In this document: in pieces, positions 38,681 to 49,963 of the stretch
Layout of the letters: each line of letters begins with the position of its first letter
How positions within the stretch are numbered: the stretch's first letter is position 1
Assembly (NCBI RefSeq): GCF_000981385.1
Contig: NZ_LATZ01000023.1
Coordinates: forward strand, 1-57,380
DNA: 57,380 nucleotides
Reading direction: 5' to 3'
From: Bacillus sp. SA1-12
Lineage (GTDB): Bacteria; Bacillota; Bacilli; Bacillales; Bacillaceae
Notes under the pieces: generated by a model
Told to the model about the DNA's origin: nothing
The model's input: the letters and a program-made list of their open reading frames with translations, nothing else
The model's database searches: none
Made by a program: the position numbers and the translations under genes

Positions 38681-39550
38681 TTAATCAAGGCTGTTTCGTT
38701 CTCCCAGCATACGGACTGCAAACACTTGGTCACAAAACCCTCGAAGTCCATTATAAACCCTTGGCAAGCGTGATTCATATTGCACAAGACCAAAAACAGT
38801 CGGACCGCTGCCACTCATAAGAACAGCATCTGCACCAAAACGCTTCATTTGATCTTTAATATTTGCTACTTCAGGATACATATGTAACGTTACACTTTCT
38901 AATACATTTCCCATTAGTCTGCAGATCTGGTCATAGTCACCAGCTTTAATGGCCTCAATCATTCCTTCAACATCAGGATGCTTTATCGAATCTATGTTTA
39001 AATTTTTATAAACATCAGCTGTCGAAACTCCAATTGTCGGCTTCGCAAGTACAACCCAGCAATGTGGCGGCGGATCGATATGATGGATAATTTCCCCTCG
39101 GCCTGTAGCTAATGCAGTTCCGCCATAAACACAGAACGATACATCTGAACCAATTTCTGCTCCCAGTCTTGCTAACTCATCTATGGATAAACCTAAGTTC
39201 CATAAGCGATTTAATCCTCGTAAAGTTGCCGCTGCGTCACTGCTGCCCCCCGCTAATCCTGCTGCTACCGGAATCGTTTTTGTAATCGATATTGACACAC
39301 CTTTGCGGATTCCATAACGTTCCTTTAACAATTTAGCTGCTTGATAAGCCAAATTACGGTGATCATCTGGAACAAACCGATTATGAGAAATAATTCGAAT
39401 TTCATCATATGGCAAAGAAACGAGCTCTACCCGATCAGCTAAATCGATTGTCGTCATAATCATTTTCACTTCATGAAAACCATCCTTACGTTTAAAAAGG
39501 ACGTCCAATGATAAATTTATCTTCGCTGGTGCTTTTTCTAACACACGCAT
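38681..39550 (-). CDS. ispE: 4-diphosphocytidyl-2-C-methyl-D-erythritol kinase
   Basis: ATP-dependent step of the MEP isoprenoid pathway. The 289-residue GHMP kinase starts [15 protein letters not shown] and has the ATP loop [15 protein letters not shown] (about 94-108) and a late SGSGPTVFG. The ATG at 39550 matches homologues; the longer frame to 39589 does not. Confidence 0.97.
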   Translation of the reverse strand: MRVLEKAPAKINLSLDVLFKRKDGFHEVKMIMTTIDLADRVELVSLPYDEIRIISHNRFVPDDHRNLAYQAAKLLKERYGIRKGVSISITKTIPVAAGLAGGSSDAAATLRGLNRLWNLGLSIDELARLGAEIGSDVSFCVYGGTALATGRGEIIHHIDPPPHCWVVLAKPTIGVSTADVYKNLNIDSIKHPDVEGMIEAIKAGDYDQICRLMGNVLESVTLHMYPEVANIKDQMKRFGADAVLMSGSGPTVFGLVQYESRLPRVYNGLRGFCDQVFAVRMLGERNSLD

Positions 39551-39630
39551 GTATTCACCTACTTTAACGATCTGAAATTGTATCAACATTGTACCACAAA
39601 AGCAGGCATAGTATTTCTTTTTTCGACATA

Positions 39631-39758
39631 AAGAAAAGCGTAAGCGCCTTGTTCAGCTCCGAAGCATAAGATGCTCAAGAATAGAAGGTGCTCTTTACCT
39701 TCAATTCTTGAGTAGCTTATGACTCGAGGAGCTAGGCGCTGCAGCTAGACACAAAAAC
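39631..39758. repeat. Palindromic intergenic repeat, copy C1 (complete)
   Basis: A full copy. Left end AAGAAAAGCGTAAGCGCCTTG, right end GCTAGGCGCTGCAGCTAGAC then ACAAAAAC. The arms pair as AGCGCC/GGCGCT, CATAAG/CTTATG, CTCAAGAAT/ATTCTTGAG and GAAGGT/ACCTTC around a 4-5 nt tip. It is one of the most regular copies in the window. Confidence 0.88.
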
Positions 39759-39794
39759 TAAATTCATAAGCTTATTCTTAGTTATCCTTACTAA

Positions 39795-39917
39795 TGCGGA
39801 GGAGCCTTGCTCTGGCCCGACAAGCATAAGATGCTCAAGAATACAGGTGCTCTTTACCTTAACTCTTGAGTAGCTTGACCTCGAGGAACTAGGCGCTGCA
39901 ACCAGTCCTTCGAAACA
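39795..39917. repeat. Palindromic intergenic repeat, copy C2
   Basis: Second copy in tandem with C1, same orientation: GCGGAGGAGCCTTG, ACAAGCATAAGATGCTCAAGAATA, then CTCTTGAGTAGCTTG and CTAGGCGCTGCAACCAG. Small deletions have broken some pairs of the inner stem. Confidence 0.8.
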
Positions 39918-39944
39918 AAATATAAAAGTTTTATCTATAGACAA

Positions 39945-40006
39945 AGGGCTGACTGTAGAAGCTCCGTCCTCAAAACACGAGGTGATAAAGCTTTCCAGTC
40001 AACCCT
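39945..40006 (-). terminator. Long hairpin after sspF, possible terminator
   Basis: Outer arms AGGGCTGACTG (39945-39955) and CAGTCAACCCT (39996-40006) pair with one G-T. Inner AGCTT repeats and CCTC/GAGG extend the fold. On the minus strand the exit is TTTGTC, only a weak T tract. Confidence 0.55.
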
Positions 40007-40015
40007 AATACTTCA

Positions 40016-40204
40016 TTACTTTTGACCACAATGATGTTGAGCCAGCTGTGACTCAGCTATTTCAATTGCACGCTTAACCATATTCCCTGCGTCACGTGAA
40101 CGAATTGCTCCCCATCCTTCTTCTTTCACTGTATCGTAAAACCCTAAGTCCTTTGCTATTTCGTATTTAAAGCTTTCAGACATAATTCCACGACGTCTGC
40201 CCAT
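40016..40204 (-). CDS. sspF: Alpha/beta-type small acid-soluble spore protein SspF
   Basis: DNA-binding spore protein of the minor alpha/beta SASP type, 62 residues. It starts [24 protein letters not shown] and contains [22 protein letters not shown], both nearly as in B. subtilis SspF. The ATG at 40204 has AAAGGATG. Sigma-G control is expected; I see no clean sigma-G promoter. Confidence 0.96.
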   Translation of the reverse strand: MGRRRGIMSESFKYEIAKDLGFYDTVKEEGWGAIRSRDAGNMVKRAIEIAESQLAQHHCGQK

Positions 40205-40350
40205 AACACGACACATCCTTTCAAAGGATAAATATGGATAAAAGAAGAGAATTGAACTGTGGCATTTTTTATTATTTACAATTATTAATTGATTTATGTA
40301 GGGAATCGCTCCTAAAAAAGACAAAAGAAAAAACAGTAAACAATTTCTGT

Positions 40351-40620
40351 CTACTGTCCACTAACTGCAAATGAACCAGTTGTATCTTCAAAAAATGTTA
40401 ATTGCACTGTTTCGGTCAATACATCAGCATAGCTGTAAGATACACGTTCAAACGAATTTTCATCTTGATCAAGCTCAATAACAAAGACAGATGGATAGGT
40501 TTCTGCAAGTACACCACAGCGTTCTATCGTTTTTCTACGACCACCGTTTGCTCTCAAAGTTAGTCGTCTGCCAAGATTACCATCCAAGGACTTTTTAATA
40601 TCCGTTAGAGTTTTTCCCAT
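40351..40620 (-). CDS. veg: Veg protein
   Basis: Abundant small protein of 89 residues ([45 protein letters not shown]). In B. subtilis Veg affects biofilm genes by antagonising SinR. The ATG at 40620 has GAGGTGG and is the homologous start; the longer frame runs back over the promoter. Two strong promoters lie upstream. Confidence 0.97.
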   Translation of the reverse strand: MGKTLTDIKKSLDGNLGRRLTLRANGGRRKTIERCGVLAETYPSVFVIELDQDENSFERVSYSYADVLTETVQLTFFEDTTGSFAVSGQ

Positions 40621-40641
40621 TGCATCCACCTCACTAATGTA

Positions 40642-40670
40642 ATTATACAGCTTTTGCCTATGTAAGTCAA
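40642..40670 (-). promoter_or_regulatory. Strong sigma-A promoter of veg (proximal)
   Basis: The minus strand reads TTGACT (40670-40665), 17 bp, then TATAAT (40647-40642), about 20 nt before veg. It corresponds to the well-known very strong veg promoter. Confidence 0.85.
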
Positions 40671-40681
40671 ACAAAATTAAA

Positions 40682-40711
40682 ATTATATCAATAACTTTTC
40701 CCAACTGTCAA
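40682..40711 (-). promoter_or_regulatory. Second sigma-A promoter of veg (distal)
   Basis: The minus strand reads TTGACA (40711-40706), 18 bp, then TATAAT (40687-40682), about 40 bp upstream of the proximal promoter. Tandem veg promoters are also known in B. subtilis. The rest of the gap to yabG (40712-40978) is AT-rich with no gene. Confidence 0.75.
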
Positions 40712-40978
40712 TAAATTATTTTCAACAAAATTCTTGTTTCCTCACAGGTAGTTTGTTCCGAGAATATCAATTTTATGTGTAAAAATGAATATTTTTTTAT
40801 TTCTTATTTATATTGTTCATTTTTAAGCCGTAAAGATAGGAATTCGTTCAGTAATTTGGAGTTTCTAAAAAGAAAAAACAAAGATTGGAAAAAGTAATAT
40901 CACGATTAAAAAAGATGAATTTTATCAAAAAAAGGAGATATTTTTTCCCTGCCAGTTAAGCTTTTTTCTATAGAAAGA

Positions 40979-41000
40979 GCCACTTATATCGATAAGCGGC
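40979..41000 (-). terminator. Hairpin terminator after yabG
   Basis: Minus-strand GCCGCTTAT / ATAAGTGGC (one G-T pair) with a CGAT loop, followed by TCTTTCT. It lies 5 nt past the yabG stop. Confidence 0.75.
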
Positions 41001-41005
41001 AACAT

Positions 41006-41884
41006 TTATTGATTATGTTTTCTGAATGGCATTCCTGTCCTAAGCACTCCCCTTGTTTCAACACCGCCAAGTCCCTTTTCTCTAGTTAACGTGTTGCGAA
41101 GAACATCCCAAACATTAATCCGTTCAACGAACGGAGTAAAGCTTATTTTAGCGACAATGTAAACAGGGTCTAAGGCATGGATGTTTACTCTTGATGGGGA
41201 GCTGGCAAAATTAGCTCCTGCCCTGATTAAGGATTCAAAATGGGATTGACATGCTCCTGCAAATATAACGAGTTGGTCAAGGTGGGAAACTTTTTTACGG
41301 GCGTTGCGGACGGTTTGAACGAACTCTTTTGAATGGCGGTAAGCATTTAAATCATCTATATTTCCTTTATGCTTTGAATAAGCATCATGGCCTGTTACCA
41401 CTAAAATATCAGGACGATAACTATCAAGAAGACCTGTAATTTTCTCTGGCATTTCCTTTTCACTTACATGAACGCCATTTACCGGGACACCGATCTTTTC
41501 ATATAGGGCTAAACATTTTTGCAAATAGAGAGGATCTCCATCAACATGAAGGACTCTCCCGGGTATATGAAAAAATTCCTCATTGTGGCTATAACTGGAT
41601 GTTGCGTAATATTCCTGTTTCTCTCTTAACAGCTGATAATCTTGGCGAAATAAATAATAGGACTGCTCAATCAATTCCTTTTCCTTTTGCTTCCGGCTGT
41701 TTTTCTCTAACTCATCCACGATGACAAGATCACTGCATTGTGCATCAGCTATTAATCTAACTTCATCACCATATAAAGTTGCAATCTGCTCTCCAGTAGC
41801 AGATGTTTTTAAGTCAATTACTCGAAATAACAGGTCAAGCTGATAGGATTTTCTTGCTACAACATCTCCAATTTTCACCTGCAT
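41006..41884 (-). CDS. yabG: Sporulation-specific protease YabG
   Basis: Cysteine protease that trims spore coat proteins (sigma-K regulon in B. subtilis). The 292 residues show the family's SH3-like start (IGDVVARKSYQLDLLFRV), LVVTGHDAYSKH with the conserved His, and IFAGACQSHFESL with a conserved Cys. The ATG follows GGAGTG. It lies between ksgA and veg, as in B. subtilis. Confidence 0.95.
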   Translation of the reverse strand: MQVKIGDVVARKSYQLDLLFRVIDLKTSATGEQIATLYGDEVRLIADAQCSDLVIVDELEKNSRKQKEKELIEQSYYLFRQDYQLLREKQEYYATSSYSHNEEFFHIPGRVLHVDGDPLYLQKCLALYEKIGVPVNGVHVSEKEMPEKITGLLDSYRPDILVVTGHDAYSKHKGNIDDLNAYRHSKEFVQTVRNARKKVSHLDQLVIFAGACQSHFESLIRAGANFASSPSRVNIHALDPVYIVAKISFTPFVERINVWDVLRNTLTREKGLGGVETRGVLRTGMPFRKHNQ

Positions 41885-41903
41885 ATTTGATCACTCCAAT
41901 TTT

Positions 41904-41957
41904 TAAGAAAAGCACAAGCACCTTGCTCAGCTCCATTGAAAAAGCGCTCAAGGAGGC
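41904..41957. repeat. Palindromic intergenic repeat, truncated (copy D)
   Basis: Only the left end of a copy remains: AAGAAAAGCACAAGCACCTTG, then CTCAGCTCC and a short GCGCTCAAGGAGG. The tip and right arm are gone. It sits just upstream of yabG. Confidence 0.65.
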
Positions 41958-42062
41958 AAACACGGTTATTGTAGGATTATCAACTTCTTTTAAAAAAGTA
42001 TCCTTTTCTAGCCTATGATGGTTTCGTTAATTGGTGATATGTCACCTAAAAAAACACACGAA

Positions 42063-42097
42063 AAGGCATAATCTACATACAGCGTAAACTATGCCTT
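42063..42097 (-). terminator. Intrinsic terminator after ksgA
   Basis: Outer arms AAGGCATA / TATGCCTT enclose a 19-nt loop with further partial pairing. The minus strand continues TTCGTGTGTTTTTTT. It lies about 25 nt past the ksgA stop. Confidence 0.75.
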
Positions 42098-42121
42098 AAG
42101 AGTAAATTGAATATGAAAGCA

Positions 42122-43563
<1,442 letters not shown>

Positions 43564-43701
43564 TTTTTCCTCCAAAACCTGAAACTTTTCATAAAGCGAT
43601 CTCGTCTAATATATTGAATCCAAATGAAAGCCTGTAAGCCGGTTCTTTCGTTTTTACTTTATCTTATAAGCAAAGTATACCCTCCATTATAACGCAAAAA
43701 A

Positions 43702-43724
43702 ACAGAGGGATAAAAACCCTCTGT
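43702..43724 (-). terminator. Intrinsic terminator after yabE
   Basis: A perfect 8-bp stem ACAGAGGG / CCCTCTGT with a 7-nt loop, followed on the minus strand by TTTTTTTG, a few bases past the yabE stop. Confidence 0.9.
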
Positions 43725-43730
43725 CATCGT

Positions 43731-44924
43731 TTAATTTAGAATTTTAATTTTTACTCTTTTCGAACCCCATCGATAGGCAGCTGATTTCGATGATAAGAAC
43801 ACGTCGATTTTATTGCCTTTAATAGCTGAACCTGTGTCAGCAGCAACTGCATATCCATAGCCCTCGACATACACTTTTGTACCTAAAGGGATGACACTTG
43901 GGTCAACAGCGATAATTTTAGCATTAGGATTTGCTCGTAAATTAATTCCTGTAGCAGTGGTACCGGAACAACCACTACAATAGGCCGTATAAGCTGTTGA
44001 TCTTACATAAAACTCTTTCGCAACAGAATCATTGCCGCGTGAAACGGTAGCAGTACTTACAGGTTGAACAGCCTTCGTTCCTAATGCAACAACTCTAGCT
44101 TCACTGTCTGCAACGGTTTCTGTTTTTAATAGCTTCCTAGAAAATTCTTTTCCATTTTTAATAACGACTTCAAAGTGCTTCTTCTGCTTGCCTTCTTTAC
44201 CAGATTCAATGACTTTTTGTTCCCCTTTTTCAAGGCTGCTATCTTTCTTGGTAATGACGTTAAAGGCAATTGGTTCTTCCACTACATCGGTGACTTTTTC
44301 TATACGTGTAACCGTTATGGTACTCTTAGGATTAATTTGTTCCGTAAGAGCCGGCTTGACTTCATCTAATTTATTCAATTTTATGTTGTGTTCCTTTAAA
44401 AAGTCAGCGACAGTAGTCGAAGTAGTCCAAACTTGTTGTTTTTGTTCGCCAACATTTAGTGCAAGTTTGAATGCTTTATCAATTGTTAATGACAAGTTCT
44501 TTTCAAGCTTCGTATCTAATGCTGGTTCGATTTTATCATGCTCTGTGACATCTAAATTTTCTTGTTCAATGAGTTCCTTTACTGTATCAGCTGTAGTCCA
44601 AATTGTCCTTCGCTTTTCGCCAATTGCAAGTTTAACGGGCTTGGAAGCTTCATAGTCGATCTTCATGTTTTCTTCTATCCGCTTACTTGCTGCAGGTGAA
44701 ATGTGATCTTCTTGTCTATAATCTATATCTAATTCTTGTAATAATGCACCGACTGTATCTGCGTGGGTACGTATTTTTTCTTCTTTTCCGTTCACATTCA
44801 ATGCGACAGTTTCTTTCGATCCCTCATATGTACCATATGCGACACCTGATCCTAAAACTAGCATACTAGCAGTAGAAAGGACAATCTTGCTTTTTATTGA
44901 TCTTTCGGAAAACAGCTTTTTCAT
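43731..44924 (-). CDS. yabE: Secreted 3D/G5-domain cell-wall protein YabE (Rpf-like)
   Basis: Probably remodels peptidoglycan; related to resuscitation-promoting factors. The 397 residues comprise a signal or anchor segment (about 10-30), three DUF348 repeats (each with RTHAD / WTTAD / WTTST-like centres), a G5 domain (about 205-285) and a C-terminal 3D domain. The 3D domain has TAYTAYCSGCSG, IAVDPSVIPLGTKVYVEGYG and ADTGSAIKGNKIDVFL. The AAGGAGG sits about 20 nt before the ATG, unusually far. Confidence 0.95.
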   Translation of the reverse strand: MKKLFSERSIKSKIVLSTASMLVLGSGVAYGTYEGSKETVALNVNGKEEKIRTHADTVGALLQELDIDYRQEDHISPAASKRIEENMKIDYEASKPVKLAIGEKRRTIWTTADTVKELIEQENLDVTEHDKIEPALDTKLEKNLSLTIDKAFKLALNVGEQKQQVWTTSTTVADFLKEHNIKLNKLDEVKPALTEQINPKSTITVTRIEKVTDVVEEPIAFNVITKKDSSLEKGEQKVIESGKEGKQKKHFEVVIKNGKEFSRKLLKTETVADSEARVVALGTKAVQPVSTATVSRGNDSVAKEFYVRSTAYTAYCSGCSGTTATGINLRANPNAKIIAVDPSVIPLGTKVYVEGYGYAVAADTGSAIKGNKIDVFLSSKSAAYRWGSKRVKIKILN

Positions 44925-44965
44925 GTTTTGAATGAAAATGAAAAACGCCTCCTTCTTCCTCGTGG

Positions 44966-44994
44966 ATTATATAGAGTATCTTTCATCTTGTCAA
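44966..44994 (-). promoter_or_regulatory. Consensus sigma-A promoter of yabE
   Basis: The minus strand reads TTGACA (44994-44989), 17 bp, then TATAAT (44971-44966): a perfect consensus promoter about 40 nt before yabE. Confidence 0.88.
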
Positions 44995-45147
44995 CCCTTT
45001 CGACGTTGTCTCATTTTTCCAACGTATTCTTAATTATGAGTAAAAATGAGGCGAATGTGAAGAAAGAGTTATCGACAAGGTTATACTATGAAGGAGATGA
45101 GACATGTAGAACTTTTAAGATTTCTTATCAAGTTGGACAAGCTACTC

Positions 45148-45179
45148 CATAACTCGACAAGTTTCGTTATCGAGTTATG
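45148..45179 (-). other. Inverted repeat overlapping the end of the TatD-family gene
   Basis: CATAACTCGA and TCGAGTTATG form a perfect 10-bp stem with a 12-nt loop that spans the stop codon of the TatD-type gene. No T tract follows on the minus strand, so it may be a 3' stabiliser, or a terminator acting on the opposite strand. Confidence 0.6.
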
Positions 45180-45937
45180 CCGAATAATTTTTTGGCATTG
45201 TCGGAAGTTTTTTCCGCAACTTCTTCATAACTTATTCCTCTGAGCTCAGCAATTTGTTCAGCAACATATTTTACATAGCTTGGCTCATTACGCTTGCCTC
45301 TAAAAGGATGTGGTGTTAAATAAGGGCAATCTGTTTCGATTAGAAGGCGCTCCATTGGAATCTCCTTCACAACTTCCTTTGGCTTTTTCGCATTCTTAAA
45401 TGTTACAGGTCCGCCATACGAAATATAGAAGTTCATTTCCATACACTGCTTCGCAATCTCAAGACTGCCTGTAAAGCAGTGCATAATGCCGCCTACTTCA
45501 CTAGCTTTTTCTTCTTTTAAGATTTTCACAACATCCTCTGTAGCATCACGATTATGAATAATAATTGGAAGCTGTACTTCTTTCGCTAATTGAATTTGCT
45601 TGCGAAATACTTCCTTCTGCACATCTTTCGGGGATTTGTCCCAATAATAATCCAGTCCCATCTCACCTATAGCAACAACTTTTGGATGTGAGGTCAATTC
45701 TTTAATCCAAGCTAAATCCTCATCTGTCATATCAACTGCATCTACTGGATGCCACCCTATTGCTGCATATATCATCTCATATTGTTCTGTTAATTCCATT
45801 GCTTTTGTTATCGTATCTTTGTCAAATCCAACAACCACTATATGTGTTACGTTTTCATCTTTTGCTCGTTGAATGACCTCTACTATATCTTCTTCGTATT
45901 GAACTGCATTTAAATGAGCGTGGGTATCAAATAGCAT
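45167..45937 (-). CDS. dayD: TatD-family metal-dependent deoxyribonuclease (YabD)
   Basis: A 256-residue TIM-barrel metallo-hydrolase starting LFDTHAHLN, with MGLDYYW (about 93-99), PIIIHNRDA with a metal His, and IETDCPYLTPHPFRGKRN near the C-terminus, all TatD signatures. TatD proteins show DNase or D-Tyr-tRNA deacylase-related activities; here, next to metS, the exact role is open. GAGG precedes the ATG. Confidence 0.94.
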   Translation of the reverse strand: MLFDTHAHLNAVQYEEDIVEVIQRAKDENVTHIVVVGFDKDTITKAMELTEQYEMIYAAIGWHPVDAVDMTDEDLAWIKELTSHPKVVAIGEMGLDYYWDKSPKDVQKEVFRKQIQLAKEVQLPIIIHNRDATEDVVKILKEEKASEVGGIMHCFTGSLEIAKQCMEMNFYISYGGPVTFKNAKKPKEVVKEIPMERLLIETDCPYLTPHPFRGKRNEPSYVKYVAEQIAELRGISYEEVAEKTSDNAKKLFGITR

Positions 45938-45970
45938 AATTTACCTCTTCCTTTCAATTCGACAAATCAA

Positions 45971-46008
45971 AGGGGTGTTCTACAAAATGTTACACGTGGA
46001 ACACCCCT
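45971..46008. other. Strong inverted repeat between metS and the TatD-family gene
   Basis: AGGGGTGTTC (45971-45980) and GAACACCCCT (45999-46008) form a perfect 10-bp stem around an 18-nt loop that includes the palindrome CACGTG. Exit on the plus strand is CCTATTTTTATAA and on the minus strand TTTGATTTG. Either a weak bidirectional terminator or an operator. Confidence 0.55.
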
Positions 46009-46099
46009 CCTATTTTTATAAAAGATTATATGTTTCTATCGTTAAAACTAAGGGTAAACCCCTTTTTTTACCACTGAACAAGGGATTAGCACTTCGTTG

Positions 46100-48142
<2,043 letters not shown>

Positions 48143-48236
48143 TCACTTAAAATACTCTCATGCTCAAACTAAGTTATGATATATGGAGAACCTAAACAAA
48201 GAATCTCTTGTCTAAATTCTTCATCTTACTTTAAAA

Positions 48237-48266
48237 AACGCTCTCGCCCCTAAGGACGAGAGCGTT
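48237..48266 (-). terminator. Strong terminator or attenuator upstream of metS
   Basis: Minus-strand AACGCTCTCG(T)CC pairs with GGG(G)CGAGAGCGTT, about 13 bp with a TTAG loop, and is followed by TTTTTT. It sits about 150 nt before metS. No complete gene on this strand ends just before it, so it either ends a short RNA/ORF or attenuates metS. The T-box sequence AGGGTGGNACCGCG is absent. Confidence 0.8.
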
Positions 48267-48277
48267 ATGGAAGATAA

Positions 48278-48343
48278 TTATGAACATGGACAACTTTCAT
48301 AATGACAAGCATTAACTAACCTATCCATTTTTGATTTTTTCAT
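48278..48343 (-). CDS. Possible 21-codon Cys-containing leader ORF upstream of metS
   Basis: Open frame MKKSKMDRLVNACHYESCPCS with three Cys codons in its last nine, ending 11 nt before the strong terminator. A sigma-A promoter lies immediately upstream, but the ATG falls only about 2-3 nt after the predicted start site, so there is no Shine-Dalgarno. It could be a leaderless mini-gene, an attenuator peptide, or chance. I do not recognise the peptide. Confidence 0.3.
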   Translation of the reverse strand: MKKSKMDRLVNACHYESCPCS

Positions 48344-48351
48344 ACTCTTTT

Positions 48352-48379
48352 ATGATACCATCTTAGCCCCTAATATCAA
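48352..48379 (-). promoter_or_regulatory. Predicted sigma-A promoter for the metS leader
   Basis: The minus strand reads TTGATA (48379-48374), 16 bp, then TATCAT (48357-48352). Transcripts from here would meet the terminator at 48237-48266 after about 100 nt and then reach metS. Confidence 0.5.
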
Positions 48380-48412
48380 GAATATATACCTAAAGTTTTT
48401 AGATTTCTGTTA

Positions 48413-48474
48413 TTCGACATGCCTTTTAAGATCAATGATGGAAATTTGTCGAATTTTCGCAGGCTCTTGTCGAA
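48413..48474. promoter_or_regulatory. Three extra Spo0A boxes between metS and abrB
   Basis: TGTCGAA heptamers occur at 48447-48453 and 48468-48474 on the plus strand and at 48419-48413 on the minus strand. They lie about 170-230 bp upstream of the abrB promoter and just upstream of the minus-strand promoter at 48352-48379. Each is a perfect match to the 0A box core. Confidence 0.55.
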
Positions 48475-48641
48475 TATCTCCCTTTTCTTTTCAATTAAAA
48501 AAACTGATTTCACTCCCTATTTAAACTTCCAATATAAGGTTTTATTACCATGTTTTGAGGGTAGACAATACTAGAAACTCTGTTCTCATAAGGTTTTTAC
48601 TACAACATCTATTTTTTTACATGGAAAAATAAATAAAATGA

Positions 48642-48670
48642 TTGACGTTTATTGGAAACACTGATATGCT
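48642..48670 (+). promoter_or_regulatory. Sigma-A promoter of abrB
   Basis: TTGACG (48642-48647), 17 bp, then TATGCT (48665-48670), with an expected start near 48677. The Spo0A sites lie just downstream, as at the B. subtilis abrB promoter. Confidence 0.8.
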
Positions 48671-48689
48671 TAAAAAGCAAATCAGTTTT

Positions 48690-48706
48690 TGTCGAATATT
48701 GACGAA
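48690..48706 (+). promoter_or_regulatory. Tandem Spo0A boxes repressing abrB
   Basis: TGTCGAA (48690-48696) and TGACGAA (48700-48706) are in direct repeat, 3 bp apart, starting about 13 nt past the predicted start site. The same arrangement is bound by Spo0A-P to shut off abrB in B. subtilis. Confidence 0.85.
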
Positions 48707-48754
48707 GTATAAATAAAAAACATAGAATATGTCAAAATTGAGAGGAGATTAATT

Positions 48755-49036
48755 ATGAAATCTACTGGTATTGTACGTAAAGTTGATGAATTAGGCCGTG
48801 TTGTTATTCCTATTGAACTACGCCGTACATTAGGTATTGCTGAGAAAGATGCGTTAGAAATTTACGTTGACGATGAAAAGATCATTTTAAAGAAATATAA
48901 ACCAAATATGACTTGCCAAATCACTGGTGAAGTTTCTGATGATAACTTAGCTCTTGCAAACGGAAAACTAGTACTTAGCCGCGAAGGTGCAGAACAAATC
49001 TTAGCAGAACTTCAACGCCAGCTTGTTCAAAAATAA
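48755..49036 (+). CDS. abrB: Transition-state regulator AbrB
   Basis: DNA-binding repressor of post-exponential genes. The 93 residues have the AbrB N-terminal swapped-hairpin domain (KSTGIVRKVDELGRVVIPIELRRTLG, 2-27) and a C-terminal multimerisation part. It includes the single Cys in NMTCQITGEV, as in B. subtilis. GAGAGGAG precedes the ATG. It is the only gene in the window on the plus strand, and it is opposed to rsmI and metS as in B. subtilis. Confidence 0.98.
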   Translation: MKSTGIVRKVDELGRVVIPIELRRTLGIAEKDALEIYVDDEKIILKKYKPNMTCQITGEVSDDNLALANGKLVLSREGAEQILAELQRQLVQK

Positions 49037-49051
49037 TTAGAATAGATTGGA

Positions 49052-49076
49052 AAAAGGCTGTCACTGACAGCCTTTT
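49052..49076. terminator. Bidirectional terminator between abrB and rsmI
   Basis: AAAAGGCTGTCA / TGACAGCCTTTT is a perfect palindromic hairpin with A and T runs on opposite sides. It serves converging abrB (plus) and rsmI (minus). Confidence 0.92.
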
Positions 49077-49956
49077 AATCTATGTGATACGCTTGATAAA
49101 CCTCGCGTTTCTGAATATTTCTTTCACCGGAAACTCGTTTTATTGCTTCTTTTGAGGACATATCTTGTTTGATATAATGATCCACATGATCTTTTAAACT
49201 CAAATGGCTCCACCATACATCTTCTTTTTCAATATGTACGTCTTCATGAGCCCCTTCAATGATGATACAAAACTCACCACGAATTTCATTTTCTTCTGAC
49301 CATTTTATAACTTCATTTACTGTTCCCCTAATAAATTCTTCAAATTTCTTAGTTAATTCTCTTGATATACATATCGAACGATTGCCTAAATAATCTGCTA
49401 TTAACTGTAATGTTTCTTTTAAGCGGTGTGGTGATTCATATAAAATAATGGTTTCCATTCGTCCGCGCAGCTGTTCAAGCTGCTGTTTTTTTTCTTTTTT
49501 TTGTCGATCTAAAAACCCAAAAAAATAAAATGGCTGAGGAGTAATTCCTGAGGCAATCAGAGCTGTTAAAGCTGCATTTGCACCAGGGAGTGGAATGACA
49601 CTTCCACCTGAAGCAAGGACTTGTTTTACTAATTCACTGCCTGGGTCCGAAATGGTCGGCATCCCTGCATCACTTACTAGTGCAATGTTTTTCTTTTGCT
49701 GTAACAATTCAAGTACTCGATTGCCGCTTGTTTCTTTATTATGCTCATGATAACTAAATATAGGTGTATTGATATCAAAGTGATTGCAAAGCTTTTTGGT
49801 TTGGCGGGTGTCTTCAGCAGCAATTAAATCGACTTCTTTAAGCACCTTTATAGCACGAAATGTCATATCCTCTAAATTTCCAATTGGCGTTGGAACAAGA
49901 TATAAATCCCCTAATTCTTTTTCTTCATGATGAAAACTTTTTTGTTGTTGTAACAT
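49075..49956 (-). CDS. rsmI: 16S rRNA 2'-O-ribose C1402 methyltransferase RsmI
   Basis: Tetrapyrrole-methylase-fold enzyme acting on 16S rRNA. The 293 residues have the signature LYLVPTPIGNLEDMTFRA (19-36), AAEDTRQTKKL, SDAGMPTISDPG and PLPGANAALTAL. The start follows AAGGG. It is 7 nt from yazA in the run yabB-yazA-rsmI (yabC in B. subtilis). Confidence 0.97.
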   Translation of the reverse strand: MLQQQKSFHHEEKELGDLYLVPTPIGNLEDMTFRAIKVLKEVDLIAAEDTRQTKKLCNHFDINTPIFSYHEHNKETSGNRVLELLQQKKNIALVSDAGMPTISDPGSELVKQVLASGGSVIPLPGANAALTALIASGITPQPFYFFGFLDRQKKEKKQQLEQLRGRMETIILYESPHRLKETLQLIADYLGNRSICISRELTKKFEEFIRGTVNEVIKWSEENEIRGEFCIIIEGAHEDVHIEKEDVWWSHLSLKDHVDHYIKQDMSSKEAIKRVSGERNIQKREVYQAYHID

Positions 49957-49963
49957 GCTCCCT

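Noticed and set aside
44188..44655. 155-codon plus-strand open frame
   Set aside because: Antisense to the DUF348/G5 part of yabE, with low-complexity composition. An antisense RNA to yabE is known in B. subtilis, but a protein here is not supported.
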